Position numbers and translations under genes: made by a program. Positions 6,260 to 15,113 of a stretch of 20,406 nucleotides of DNA are shown here, in pieces; within the stretch, counting starts at the first letter, position 1; each line of letters starts with the position of its first letter. Location of the stretch: assembly GCA_043760535.1 (NCBI GenBank), contig JAYUOV010000027.1:1-20406 (forward strand), read 5' to 3'. The DNA comes from JAZKFT01 sp043760535 (GTDB taxonomy: Bacteria; Bacteroidota; Bacteroidia; Chitinophagales; Chitinophagaceae). The notes beneath the pieces were generated by a model. That model was not told the origin of the DNA and made no database searches. It was given only the letters and a program-made list of their open reading frames with translations.

Positions 6260-9049
6260 ATGAATGTATTTGAACAACTGCGAAAACAAAAAAGTGTAAA
6301 GGCTACAGCTTCACATGGGGCAGCCCCAAATATTTTCTTCTTTTTATATACTGATGAAAATGGCGCATACATAGAAGTAAAAGATGACAAGGGAAAAGTG
6401 GCTACCCATAGTTACTTGCAATACACCGGCGAAGTAAGAACGGTACTTAAAAGCATTGAACAAATTACAAGCAAATCGGACTTTACCATAGACTGGGAAA
6501 ACCCCGACAGCAAGATTTACCTCCACGAACACCCCTACCTGCTGCCCCCGCTTGTGCATAGCAAAAAATTAGTGAATTACAAACAGGAGCCACTTCGGTT
6601 GGAAGTAGGGGTGGCTCAATTGGCCGCTTATATTGTGCCACCGGCAGAAAAGTTTTTAGAAGCAAAAATCATATTGCAGCATAATGGCGAAATGATGGGG
6701 GATTTTGCATTGCTCAACGAAACAAATGCCTGGTGTTTTAGTAATAACCTTATTTATGAAGTAGCAGATGTAGGACCCGGCTTTGCCAAAACAAATCTAT
6801 TTGATGCTCGTTTTCCAAAGGTTGATTTGCCAAAATATTTATCGTTGTTGTATTCCTATATCAATAATGTGGCACTTATTTATGAAGATTACACCTTATC
6901 CGTAACCGATGATAAAGTAGCTGCTGTGCCTTTGCTAGCTTTTGAAAGGATAGACGCTGACAATTCGCTTTATGTTCGGGTAGGGCAAACGCTACCGGGA
7001 ACCGAGGTGGATTTTTTAGATGAGTATGATATGCAATGTTTTGCACAAGTAAATGAGTTGGAGAAAATCGTTTATATAAAAAAAATTGAACAACAAATAA
7101 CGGAGGATAATATAGCCAGGGTAAAAAAACTGGCCACAAAGCATATACCAAAAGAGGGCAAAAAGAAAACTGCAGATATTTTATTGGAAAACGATTTATT
7201 TATCATGCCAGAAGAAGTGGCCGCTGCATTTATTTACAACGACCTACCACAACTAATGACAAGTTTTGTAATTGTAGGGGCTGAAAAATTAAGGCATTAT
7301 AAAATAAATACGATACCCCCCAAGCTGAATGTAAACCTAAAATCAGGCATCGATTTTTTGGAAGGGGATGCTTCGTTAAGCTTTGGCAATGAAAATATTA
7401 ATCTGTTTGATGCCATTAACCAATACCAAAAAAACAAATACATCGTACTTAGTAATGGCAGTCATGCTTTGGTGAACGATGTGTATATGCAAAAGTTGCA
7501 GCGACTGTTCCGAAAGAAAAATAATAAGGTTCAGATTTCGTTTTTCGACCTGCCGCTTGTGGAAGATTTAATAGATGAAACCATTGCCAACCAAACCTTT
7601 GCCTTTGCCCGTGACATTTTTGAGGGCTTTAATAAGTTAAAAGACGAAAAGCTAAAACTACCTAAAGTAAATGCCACCCTAAGACCTTACCAGGAGCAAG
7701 GGTACAAATGGTTAAAATATTTATACGATAAAAAATTGGGCGGTTGCCTTGCCGATGATATGGGGCTGGGAAAAACGCTGCAAACCATTACGCTGCTGCA
7801 GCATGTGTATCAGAAAGAAAAAATACCCTCTCTAATTGTAATGCCTAAGAGCCTTATTTTTAACTGGCAAAATGAGCTGCAAAAATTTGCCCCCAACCTT
7901 ACCTATTATACTTTTTATGGTAGTAATAGGGATGTGCCAAAAGCAATGACATGCAATATTATACTCACCACTTATGCCATGATGCGTATAGGCATAGAGC
8001 AGCTAAAAGAGCAAGAATTTTGCTATGTGGTATTAGACGAAAGTCAAAATATTAAGAATGCCAATACACAGGCAAGCAGGGCGGTAATGCTGCTGCAATG
8101 CAGGCACAGGCTAGCTTTGAGCGGCACACCTATAGAAAATAATTTGGGTGAACTGTATTCCTTGTTTCGGTTTATAAACCCTGCCATGTTTGGCACGGCA
8201 GAGAATTTTAACACCAATTATTTATTACCCGTACAAAAAAACAATGACGCCGGAGCCACCAATGAACTACGGCGAAAAATATTTCCATTCATTTTAAGGC
8301 GGTTAAAAAAAGATGTGCTCAAAGAACTGCCCGATAAAATTGAACAAACCCTTTACGTGGAGATGAGTGAGGAACAGGCAAGCTATTACGAGCAACGGCG
8401 CAAATACTATAAAGACAATATTGAGCAGCAAATTGCGATGAAAGGCATTCAACAATCACAGTTTTTTGTGTTTCAGGCTCTTAACGAGTTGCGGCAAATA
8501 GCCTGCATTCCAGAAGCTGTAACCAATGGTAAAATAGAAGGGCCAAAGCTGGAACTCCTGGTAGAGCAACTGATGGATGCTGTGGCCAATAAACACAAAG
8601 TGTTGGTGTTTGCCAACTATTTAGATGCTTTGGAACTAATAGGCGAAAAACTTAACGAGCAGCAAGTGGAGTATGTAACCATGACCGGTACCACAAAAGA
8701 CCGGCAAAAATTAGTAGAGAAATTTCAGAATGATGCTGCCTGCAAAGTGTTTTTACTAACGCTAAAAACGGGCGGTACAGGCCTTAACCTTACTGCTGCT
8801 GATATGGTGTTTATTTTTGACCCATGGTGGAACAAGGCCGCCGAAAACCAAGCTATCGACAGGGCACACCGCATAGGGCAGGATAAAAAAGTGTTTAGTT
8901 ATAAAATAATTACCAAAGGCACCATTGAAGAAAAAATGCTGCAATTGCAGGAACAGAAAAGCGAGTTGTTTAATGCCATTATATCAGCAGATAGTGCTTC
9001 GCTAAAATCATTTACGCAAGATGATGTTGATTTTATTTTGAGTAAATAA
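6260..9049 (+). CDS. SNF2-family DEAD/DEAH-box ATPase
   Basis: A 929-aa SNF2/Rad54-type DNA translocase. The N-terminal half (1-450) is a bacterial SNF2-associated region without recognisable zinc-binding SWIM cysteines. The motor follows: motif I DDMGLGKT (499-506), motif II DESQ (593-596, a variant of DEAH/DEGH), motif III LSGTPIENN (starting about 620), the family-typical LYSLFRFINPAMFG, an Arg-rich RRLKKDVLKELPDK, motif IV VLVFANY, motif V GGTGLNL, a DPWWN box, and motif VI QAIDRAHRIGQ (864-874). All key ATPase residues are present. Such proteins use ATP to move along double-stranded DNA and displace or remodel bound proteins; bacterial members accompany transcription recycling (RapA-like), repair or defence. 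It is followed at 106 bases by an uncharacterised 603-aa gene on the same strand, a possible partner. The start at 6260 is the first ATG and fits the usual MNVFEQL-type opening. Confidence 0.9.
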   Translation: MNVFEQLRKQKSVKATASHGAAPNIFFFLYTDENGAYIEVKDDKGKVATHSYLQYTGEVRTVLKSIEQITSKSDFTIDWENPDSKIYLHEHPYLLPPLVHSKKLVNYKQEPLRLEVGVAQLAAYIVPPAEKFLEAKIILQHNGEMMGDFALLNETNAWCFSNNLIYEVADVGPGFAKTNLFDARFPKVDLPKYLSLLYSYINNVALIYEDYTLSVTDDKVAAVPLLAFERIDADNSLYVRVGQTLPGTEVDFLDEYDMQCFAQVNELEKIVYIKKIEQQITEDNIARVKKLATKHIPKEGKKKTADILLENDLFIMPEEVAAAFIYNDLPQLMTSFVIVGAEKLRHYKINTIPPKLNVNLKSGIDFLEGDASLSFGNENINLFDAINQYQKNKYIVLSNGSHALVNDVYMQKLQRLFRKKNNKVQISFFDLPLVEDLIDETIANQTFAFARDIFEGFNKLKDEKLKLPKVNATLRPYQEQGYKWLKYLYDKKLGGCLADDMGLGKTLQTITLLQHVYQKEKIPSLIVMPKSLIFNWQNELQKFAPNLTYYTFYGSNRDVPKAMTCNIILTTYAMMRIGIEQLKEQEFCYVVLDESQNIKNANTQASRAVMLLQCRHRLALSGTPIENNLGELYSLFRFINPAMFGTAENFNTNYLLPVQKNNDAGATNELRRKIFPFILRRLKKDVLKELPDKIEQTLYVEMSEEQASYYEQRRKYYKDNIEQQIAMKGIQQSQFFVFQALNELRQIACIPEAVTNGKIEGPKLELLVEQLMDAVANKHKVLVFANYLDALELIGEKLNEQQVEYVTMTGTTKDRQKLVEKFQNDAACKVFLLTLKTGGTGLNLTAADMVFIFDPWWNKAAENQAIDRAHRIGQDKKVFSYKIITKGTIEEKMLQLQEQKSELFNAIISADSASLKSFTQDDVDFILSK

Positions 9050-9070
9050 TGCCAAAAAATTCGTTGAAAC

Positions 9071-9124
9071 CTAATATTAGATTTCCATTTTTGTTTGACA
9101 TTTTTTTCTAAAAACCGGTTTTTA
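9071..9124. promoter_or_regulatory. Two perfect palindromes between the SNF2 gene and the 603-aa gene
   Basis: CTAATATTAG (9071-9080) is a 10-bp perfect palindrome, and TAAAAACCGGTTTTTA (9109-9124) a 16-bp perfect palindrome lying 31 bases before the ATG at 9156. The position suits an operator for a dimeric regulator. The loopless second palindrome makes a poor terminator hairpin, though it has a T-run at its right side. Confidence 0.4.
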
Positions 9125-9155
9125 ATACCTATTATTTTTTTGAATTTTACAACAA

Positions 9156-10967
9156 ATGCTAACCGTTACAGATATACAGACCATTTGCGAAAATTATAGT
9201 AAAGATTCTTTGCAAAAGAATTTTATGCCCGTTATGAAACGTTTTTTTATTTCGAGGCACGCAAATGAAGAAATTTTACAAATTCCACTCCTTAGTTTAG
9301 CTTATAACATTGCAATAAGTAAAAAGACACCCAATAAAAATGATTTGGCTATTTTGTGTTTTGCGGTATTTTATAATAAGGAAACTTATCAGTATTTTTT
9401 AGAATCTATGCCCAATTGGTTTGGCGTTCTCATCGAAAAATTACTATGGCAGAGGAATATACACAGAGATGAAGTTGAAAAAATTGTAGATGGGCGTCTG
9501 ATAAAGGTTGTCAGTTACGGAGACGGCTACGAGTATCTTCCAGAACTCTATTTTTTTGAAATCCATAACCAATACAGTTACGCATATACCTGGGGTAAAG
9601 AATGGGAGGAAGCCTATAGATTAAGGCCTATTAGCTTTTCTATACCTACCATTTTGCGAAAAATAATAACTACCTATTATCCACAACCAGAAGGTTATAT
9701 TTTAAAGGCTCTACCTACTATAGAATTCAAAGCCAATACAACTATTTTTAATGCCGAAGCGGCCATTTTTCAAGAGTTTGCCCCACTTGCCTCCTATTAT
9801 TTACAGGATAACATAAAATATTCTGAAAAAGGCAGACCCAATATGGCCAGCTTACGAAAAATACAACGCACACTAGCTATAAAGGAGTTTTATGATGAAA
9901 ATGAAACCCCTTTACACCCTGTACGTACCATGCTTTTATTTGGTATGCTGCACGGACTTAAACCAAAAGATATATCGGATGATACGCCTACTACCATAAA
10001 AAATATTTTTACATCGCATTTTACTAAAAGTAAATACCCTACCGCCATTGCTAATTTTATTATTAACCAAGTAAAGGGTATGGCATATTTTAATAACTAT
10101 GATTTTTCGGCATTGGCCGCACCTATTTTTTGGGACATTGTTAATGAGACACCAATAAGTGGATGGGTTAGCTGGAACAGCATTGAAAAGTATTGCAACA
10201 TGCATTTTTTAGAACCTCAACCTTTGCATGGATACCATCTCAGCAGGCTTTATTATGATGGACCCGATGGCAGGGAAGAAATAGACAATCGCAACAGGAT
10301 ACCCATGCTACAGTTTGCTTTTTTAAAAGGTTGTTTTTTCTTACTTGCAACCTATGGCTTGTTAGAGATAGCCTATACAAGCCCAGATACAACAGAATTA
10401 GGGAAAACCTTTTTTAGTGAATATGATGGTTTACAAGCATTTAAGTTGACTCCTTTGGGCAGCTTTGTGTTGGGCAAAGGTAGTACCTACGAACCTCCAG
10501 CTATTGAAAACGGGGCAAAACTGGTTTTTGATGAAGAAAACCTGATAATAAGGGCCGAGGGCAACCTAAATTTAATGGCTACTTTATTGGGTAATTATGT
10601 AGAGAAAATTAGCGCCAACAGGTTTGCTTTCAGGCCTGCTTTGTTTTTAAAAGATTGCAAAAATGCCAAACAAGTAGAAAATAAAATAACGCTGTTTCGT
10701 AAATCGCTAAATACGAAGTTGCCACCTTTTTGGGATTGTGAGTTAGAACAAATGGTGGCCAAAGCAAAGGCTATTACCCAGCTAAATAATTTACTTGTTT
10801 TTAAACTAAACCAGCAAGATAAAAGCCTGCTGCGTACAATAGCACAAGATACCATTCTAAAATCGATGGTTATAAAAGCCGAACAGTTTTATGTATTGAT
10901 TGATAATAAGAATAAAACTGCATTTAAAAGCCGATTATTAGAAATAGGTTATTTGGTGGATTTGTAG
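9156..10967 (+). CDS. Uncharacterised 603-aa protein downstream of the SNF2 ATPase
   Basis: A 603-aa cytosolic protein; no signal peptide and no membrane segment of convincing length, apart from one hydrophobic helix near FLKGCFFLLATYGLLEIAY (about 388-406). I do not recognise the family. It looks multi-helical in the first two thirds (aromatic-rich, with FISRHANEEILQIPLLSLAY and MLLFGMLHGLKP). The last 140 residues change character: a strand pair with KLVFDEENLIIRAEG, a helical segment, and a final VIKAEQFYVLIDNKN followed by RLLEIGYLVDL. That ending resembles, by eye only, the helicase-associated domain found beside XPB-like and other helicases (Helicase_C_3 type), where a strand-helix with 'L-x-x-x-GY' closes the domain. 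Its placement behind a SNF2 ATPase fits an accessory subunit. No catalytic motif (Walker, HKD, PD-ExK) was found. Confidence 0.75.
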   Translation: MLTVTDIQTICENYSKDSLQKNFMPVMKRFFISRHANEEILQIPLLSLAYNIAISKKTPNKNDLAILCFAVFYNKETYQYFLESMPNWFGVLIEKLLWQRNIHRDEVEKIVDGRLIKVVSYGDGYEYLPELYFFEIHNQYSYAYTWGKEWEEAYRLRPISFSIPTILRKIITTYYPQPEGYILKALPTIEFKANTTIFNAEAAIFQEFAPLASYYLQDNIKYSEKGRPNMASLRKIQRTLAIKEFYDENETPLHPVRTMLLFGMLHGLKPKDISDDTPTTIKNIFTSHFTKSKYPTAIANFIINQVKGMAYFNNYDFSALAAPIFWDIVNETPISGWVSWNSIEKYCNMHFLEPQPLHGYHLSRLYYDGPDGREEIDNRNRIPMLQFAFLKGCFFLLATYGLLEIAYTSPDTTELGKTFFSEYDGLQAFKLTPLGSFVLGKGSTYEPPAIENGAKLVFDEENLIIRAEGNLNLMATLLGNYVEKISANRFAFRPALFLKDCKNAKQVENKITLFRKSLNTKLPPFWDCELEQMVAKAKAITQLNNLLVFKLNQQDKSLLRTIAQDTILKSMVIKAEQFYVLIDNKNKTAFKSRLLEIGYLVDL

Positions 10968-11600
10968 CTTTATAGCGTTTATACTAGAGCATTCTTATTA
11001 AAAAGTATGAGTACCCTAAAAAAAGCTATTTCCAATTCCTAATTGCATCTTTTTATTTAGATACATGTACCTCATTTGCTAATTTGTGCTGAATTTAATA
11101 TTAGTATAATATTTCATTCATTTAAGAATAAGTGCGGAGGTTTTTTGGAAACTTTAGAGTCTATTTTATTGATAGTTATCTTTAGAGTAACACTGTTGAG
11201 TGTAACCAAAAGTCCTCCCTGATGATCTCCACCAATAATTAAATCCATCTTTATATCGCCTAAACCTTCTCTTTTGTTCACTCTTTTTTACCTTTGAATA
11301 GATTGATGTAAGGGTTGATATTAAACCCCTGATATTGCTGTAATTTCCACATTTGCCGCGTACATCAATTATGTATTTTTCAATCTGGTGATTTGTAGAA
11401 AAAATTCAAACCAATGGTGTATATATTAATGTTCTACTAGTATTTATATTCTTTTCTTAAAAATATCTCCCAAATTCTTCCATTTCTTTGTATTTTAGCC
11501 AACATTGTGGCGAAATTCTTTTACCATAATACAACGATGGCACCCAAATAAAAAGGACTAACCACACTTTTTAACAGAAATAATAAACCGGAAAGCAATC
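10968..11600. other. Long gap upstream of gltD, mostly transposase debris
   Basis: Besides the IS30-type remnant listed separately (11114-11409), I see no gene. 10968-11113 is AT-rich; on the minus strand near 11040-11090 a short string reading ANEVHVSK could be more of the decayed transposase. 11410-11600 should contain the gltD promoter, but no exact TAnnTTTG/-33 TTG pair was found. Confidence 0.5.
11114..11409 (-). pseudogene. Decayed IS30-family transposase fragment
   Basis: No intact frame exists, but the minus strand reads in two joined frames like the centre of an IS30-family transposase. From about 11400 one frame gives NYSNIRGLIS within an otherwise stop-free stretch. After a shift near 11270 a second frame gives VNKREGLGDIKMDLIIGG, then DHQGGLLVTLN, and runs to TGA at 11114-11116. 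Intact IS30 transposases have R-G-L-I-x-N-R-V-S-I, then V-E-K-R-E-R-F-G-D-x-E-x-D-x-I-I-G-x-x-H-K-G-A-x-x-T, where the D of the DLIIG/DTIIG string is the first catalytic acid. The match in order and spacing is good, so this is a relic with at least one frameshift and missing ends. It lies just upstream of gltD, where gltB is often found. Confidence 0.65.
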
Positions 11601-13082
11601 ATGGGAAAACCAACAGGATTTTTAGAATTTACAAGAACTGCACCCACCAAAAGGGCTGTACAGGAACGAGTAAACGATTATAAAGAATACATCAATCCAT
11701 ATAGTAAAGAAGATTTGAACCATCAATCGGCCCGCTGTATGAACTGCGGTGTGCCCTTTTGCCATAGCGGCTGCCCTTTGGGCAATATAATACCGGAATT
11801 TAACGATGCGGTGTACAACAATAACTGGCTGGAAGCTTACGAAATTCTTACTTCCACTAATAATTTCCCGGAGTTTACAGGCCGTATTTGCCCGGCTCCC
11901 TGTGAAGGTGCTTGTGTATTGGGCATTAATCAGCCACCGGTTACTATCGAAGAAATAGAAAAGCACATTATAGAAATCGCTTTCGAAAAAGGTTTTGTAA
12001 AAGCAAAAGCACCCACCACACGTACTGGTAAAAAAGTGGCTGTGGTTGGTAGCGGCCCTGCTGGCTTGGCGGCTGCGGCTCAGTTAAATTATGCAGGCCA
12101 CACTGTTACCGTTTTCGAAAGAGACGAGTTTGCAGGCGGTCTGCTTCGCTACGGTATACCCGATTTTAAACTAGAAAAATGGGTGGTGGAAAGAAGGGTG
12201 GATTTGCTAAAAGAAGAAGGCATTATTTTTAAATGTAATACTAATATAGGTGTAGATGTAAGCGTAAACGACCTTCTTCGACAATACGATAGCATTGTAC
12301 TGGCTGGCGGTTCTACCATGCCTAGAGACCTTAATATACCTGGTCGAGAATTAAATGGTGTTCATTTTGCGATGGATTTTTTGGGCCAGAATAATAAAAG
12401 AGTGAGCGGCAGCCATTTCAAAGGCGAAGACATTTTGGCTACGGCGAAAAATGTAGTAGTAATAGGCGGCGGCGATACCGGCAGCGACTGTGTAGGAACC
12501 AGCAACCGCCATGGAGCCTCAAGTATTACCCAATTTGAACTGATGCCCAAACCACCTGAAACCCGAACCGATTATATGCCATGGCCTACTTACCCTATGG
12601 TATTAAAAACCACCACAAGCCACGAAGAAGGTGTAGAAAGGCATTGGGCTGTAAATACCAAAGCATTTATTGGCGATGAAAATGGTAACCTGAAAGGCTT
12701 ACAAATAGTGGATCTGCAATGGACAAGTGGTGTTGATGGCCGCCCCGCTTCTTTTACCGAAGTGCCTGGCAGCGAAAGGGAAATTCCCTGCGAAAGGGTT
12801 TTTCTGGCCATGGGTTTTTTGCATCCACAACACGGCGGCATGGTTAACGACCTAAGTATTGAAAAAGACGAACGTGGAAATGTAAAAGCTACAGAGAAAA
12901 AGTACCAAACATCTATACCTAAAGTATTTGCCGCAGGCGACATGCGGCGTGGCCAAAGTTTGGTAGTTTGGGCTATTAGCGAAGGCCGTGAATGTGCCAG
13001 AAAAGTAGATGAATTTCTGATGGGCTTCTCTTTATTAGAAAGTAGGGATAGCATGTTGCTGGTGGATCTTCATACCTCATAA
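11601..13082 (+). CDS. gltD: Glutamate synthase (NADPH) small subunit
   Basis: A 493-aa flavoprotein of the GltD family (normal length about 470-490). Order of parts: N-terminal Fe-S domain with C46, C49, C54 and C58 (CMNCGVPFCHSGCPLG) and C97, C101 and C105 (CPAPCEGAC); FAD-binding VAVVGSGPAGLAAA (147-160); GGLLRYGIPDFKL; NAD(P)H-binding VVVIGGGDTGSDC with GGGDTG at 289-294; and the closing FAD motif AAGDMRRGQSLVVWAI near 444. With GltB it makes glutamate from glutamine and 2-oxoglutarate; GltD brings electrons from NADPH to the large subunit. gltB is not in the window: the upstream neighbour is a transposase remnant, and downstream is amtB after a 460-base gap. Some GltD-like proteins serve other oxidoreductases, but the seven Cys and overall colinearity favour true GltD. 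Confidence 0.93.
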   Translation: MGKPTGFLEFTRTAPTKRAVQERVNDYKEYINPYSKEDLNHQSARCMNCGVPFCHSGCPLGNIIPEFNDAVYNNNWLEAYEILTSTNNFPEFTGRICPAPCEGACVLGINQPPVTIEEIEKHIIEIAFEKGFVKAKAPTTRTGKKVAVVGSGPAGLAAAAQLNYAGHTVTVFERDEFAGGLLRYGIPDFKLEKWVVERRVDLLKEEGIIFKCNTNIGVDVSVNDLLRQYDSIVLAGGSTMPRDLNIPGRELNGVHFAMDFLGQNNKRVSGSHFKGEDILATAKNVVVIGGGDTGSDCVGTSNRHGASSITQFELMPKPPETRTDYMPWPTYPMVLKTTTSHEEGVERHWAVNTKAFIGDENGNLKGLQIVDLQWTSGVDGRPASFTEVPGSEREIPCERVFLAMGFLHPQHGGMVNDLSIEKDERGNVKATEKKYQTSIPKVFAAGDMRRGQSLVVWAISEGRECARKVDEFLMGFSLLESRDSMLLVDLHTS

Positions 13083-13545
13083 TTTTTACGCTTCGGTAAA
13101 GGCCATTAAATACGGATTTAAACATTTTTGCAAGCAGTACTATTGCCTGCAAAAAATTACATTAATTAGTTTAAGCCACGCTTATTTAGTCGTAGCCTGC
13201 ACCTATTAGTTTGCGGCTAATTTCCTACTTTTTCTTTAATTTTTTTAATACCGGCAAAAACAAGCAAAGTGGCATGAAAATTATAAATAGTAAAAAATAA
13301 TATCTATACAATTTCTTACAGTTTGGGTTACTTTTTATATTTTGCAGCATAATAAATCAGTAAAATTAATTTTTAGTAAAATAAAATAAACTTTTAGCTA
13401 AAAATATTCAAGTTTAATCACGTTTTTTTTAAACCAATATTTTTGAATTAGAAGCTTTTTAGGCCTCTAATTGCCCAACCCACTTTATCACCTACCAAGC
13501 TCTTTATTTTTTTCTCTTCATTTTTTAACCAAAAAAAACCAGCTT
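13083..13545. other. Gap between gltD and amtB
   Basis: AT-rich, no gene seen. It contains an inverted repeat, TTTTTGCA (13125-13132) with TGCAAAAA (13148-13155), extended inwards by GCA/TGC after one mismatch. This could be a weak terminator behind gltD, though neither strand has a downstream T-tract. TATATTTTG at 13336-13344 is one base longer than the Bacteroidota -7 consensus and lacks a well-spaced -33 box, so the amtB promoter is unresolved. The roughly 200-base AT-rich leader before amtB leaves room for nitrogen control. Confidence 0.4.
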
Positions 13546-14994
13546 ATGTCCAAAATTGGTGTAAAACAAGTCGCTCCATTCCTGGTGTTACTTGCAGTTG
13601 CTGTTATCGCAATTTTTATTAAACCAGAAGCCTCTTTCGATCCTTCTAAAGTTTTAGGAGCAGATGGCGTTACCCCAAAGTATGTTTATAATAGCGGGGA
13701 TATTGCCTGGATGTTGGTATCCTGCGCTTTCGTTTTTCTGATGACTCCGGCACTTGCATTCTTTTATGGTGGTATGGTGGGTCGCAAAAACGTGCTTTCT
13801 ACCATGATTAAAAGCACCGTTTCTGCAGGTATTATTTCTGTGTTATGGATTGTTGTTCAGTTTAGCCTTTGTTTTGGTAAATCTATCGGAGGTTTTATTG
13901 GCGACCCAACCACGTTTTTTATGTTTAAAGGCGTTATGAGTGGTGAGCCATGGAGTCTTGCTGCATCTATTCCATTGCCTTTATTCGCATTCTTTCAATT
14001 AATGTTCGCCATTATCACCCCGGGTCTTGTGGTAGGAGCCGTAGCAGAACGTATCCGCTTTAGTTCTTACACTTTGTTTATAGCCTTGTTTGGTGTTTTG
14101 GTATATGCACCACTTGCCCACATGGCATGGCACCCCGATGGATTTCTTTTCAAAATGGGTGTGTTAGATTTTGCAGGCGGTACAGTTGTTCATATTTCTG
14201 CAGGTATGGCTGCTTTGGCTGGTGCATTGGTTTTAAAGCCGCGTAAAAATATTGTTACAAATGGCCCTGCTAATATTCCTTATGTATTAATAGGTACTGG
14301 TTTACTGTGGTTTGGCTGGTTTGGCTTTAATGCTGGTAGTGCAGTAGGTGCAGGCTCGTTGGGTGTATATGCATTTGCTACTACCAACACCGCAGCAGCT
14401 GCTGCTGGGTTGTCTTGGATGTTTTTAGATGTAATTCGTGGTAAAAAACCATCCGTACTAGCTTTTTGTATAGGTGCTGTTGTGGGCTTGGTTGCTATAA
14501 CACCTGGAGCTGGTTTTGTAGGTGTTCCTCAGGCAATTTTTATTGGGGCTATTGCAGCAATCATTTCTAACATCGTTGCAGAATATTTAAAACACAAAAC
14601 TAAGTTAGATGACCCTTTGGATGTGTTTGCTTGCCATGGTTTAGGTGGCATAGTGGGTATGTTGCTTACCGGAGTCTTTACATATCATGATATTAACCCA
14701 GCAGTTACTAACTATACAGATGCAGCAGGTAACAAAATAGTTATAGATGGATTACTATACGGAGGTAGCCAGTTCTTTATACAATTAAAAGGCATGGCCA
14801 TATCTGTAATCTACAGTTTTGTTGTTTCTTTTATTATATTTAAAGTAATCAATATGATTCTGCCAATGCGTGTAACCCAAGAAGAAGAAGCAGAAGGTTT
14901 AGATGCATCGCAACACAACGAAAATTATGTACAAGGAACCTTGCTGGTAAAAAATGGGGGGCAGGTTACAGAAACACCAAATACCTATCAGTAA
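13546..14994 (+). CDS. amtB: Ammonium channel AmtB
   Basis: A 482-aa inner-membrane channel. It begins with a hydrophobic signal-like helix (PFLVLLAVAVIAIFI), then the family start DIAWMLVSCAFVFLMTPALA with FFYGGMVGRKNVL, followed by about ten further membrane helices. The two pore histidines are recognisable: His216 in DFAGGTVVHISAGMAALAGA and His364 in DVFACHGLGGIVGMLLTGVF. The conserved HMAWHPDGF loop is also present. The C-terminal cytosolic tail, after LPMRVTQEEEAEGLDASQH, is where a PII protein would dock in other bacteria; no glnK/glnB gene is adjacent here. I chose the ATG at 13546 over an upstream TTG at 13471, because MSKIGVKQV leads straight into the first hydrophobic helix. It moves ammonium/ammonia in for the assimilation route served by gltD upstream. 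Confidence 0.95.
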   Translation: MSKIGVKQVAPFLVLLAVAVIAIFIKPEASFDPSKVLGADGVTPKYVYNSGDIAWMLVSCAFVFLMTPALAFFYGGMVGRKNVLSTMIKSTVSAGIISVLWIVVQFSLCFGKSIGGFIGDPTTFFMFKGVMSGEPWSLAASIPLPLFAFFQLMFAIITPGLVVGAVAERIRFSSYTLFIALFGVLVYAPLAHMAWHPDGFLFKMGVLDFAGGTVVHISAGMAALAGALVLKPRKNIVTNGPANIPYVLIGTGLLWFGWFGFNAGSAVGAGSLGVYAFATTNTAAAAAGLSWMFLDVIRGKKPSVLAFCIGAVVGLVAITPGAGFVGVPQAIFIGAIAAIISNIVAEYLKHKTKLDDPLDVFACHGLGGIVGMLLTGVFTYHDINPAVTNYTDAAGNKIVIDGLLYGGSQFFIQLKGMAISVIYSFVVSFIIFKVINMILPMRVTQEEEAEGLDASQHNENYVQGTLLVKNGGQVTETPNTYQ

Positions 14995-15025
14995 TTACAG
15001 CACATTAATATCAAAATAACTGTTC

Positions 15026-15090
15026 AAAAAAAAAAGGGTACAACCGTTATCATTCGTAATTGTCTAGACTACATGATAGCTGTTGTACTT
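15026..15090 (-). terminator. Strong hairpin with T-tract facing the minus strand
   Basis: GTACAACCGTTATCAT (15038-15053) pairs with ATGATAGCTGTTGTAC (15073-15088), 14 of 16 positions, with two G-T pairs extending it outward. The 19-base loop contains the palindrome GTCTAGAC. On the left lies a run of ten A (15026-15035), so read on the minus strand this is a stem followed by CCC and ten T, the classic intrinsic terminator form. On the plus strand the tail (TTATTTAAAAC) is weak. No minus-strand gene ends here. It may act on the plus strand as an attenuator hairpin in the porin leader, 23 bases before ATG 15114. Confidence 0.55.
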
Positions 15091-15113
15091 ATTTAAAACT
15101 TAAAACCAAAACA

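Noticed and set aside
11136..11218. Inverted repeat GGAGG..TTTTGG / CCAAAA..CCTCC suggesting a structured RNA upstream of gltD
   Set aside because: The right arm lies within the coding string DHQGGLLVTLN of the IS30 remnant and the left arm in its tail, so the pairing (two mismatches) is more simply a by-product of transposase sequence.
13471..13545. Upstream TTG starts extending amtB (13471), the porin (15060) and the AddA-like gene (16425)
   Set aside because: In each case the extension adds residues unlike the family N-terminus, and the downstream ATG leads directly into a signal peptide, first membrane helix or helicase motif I.
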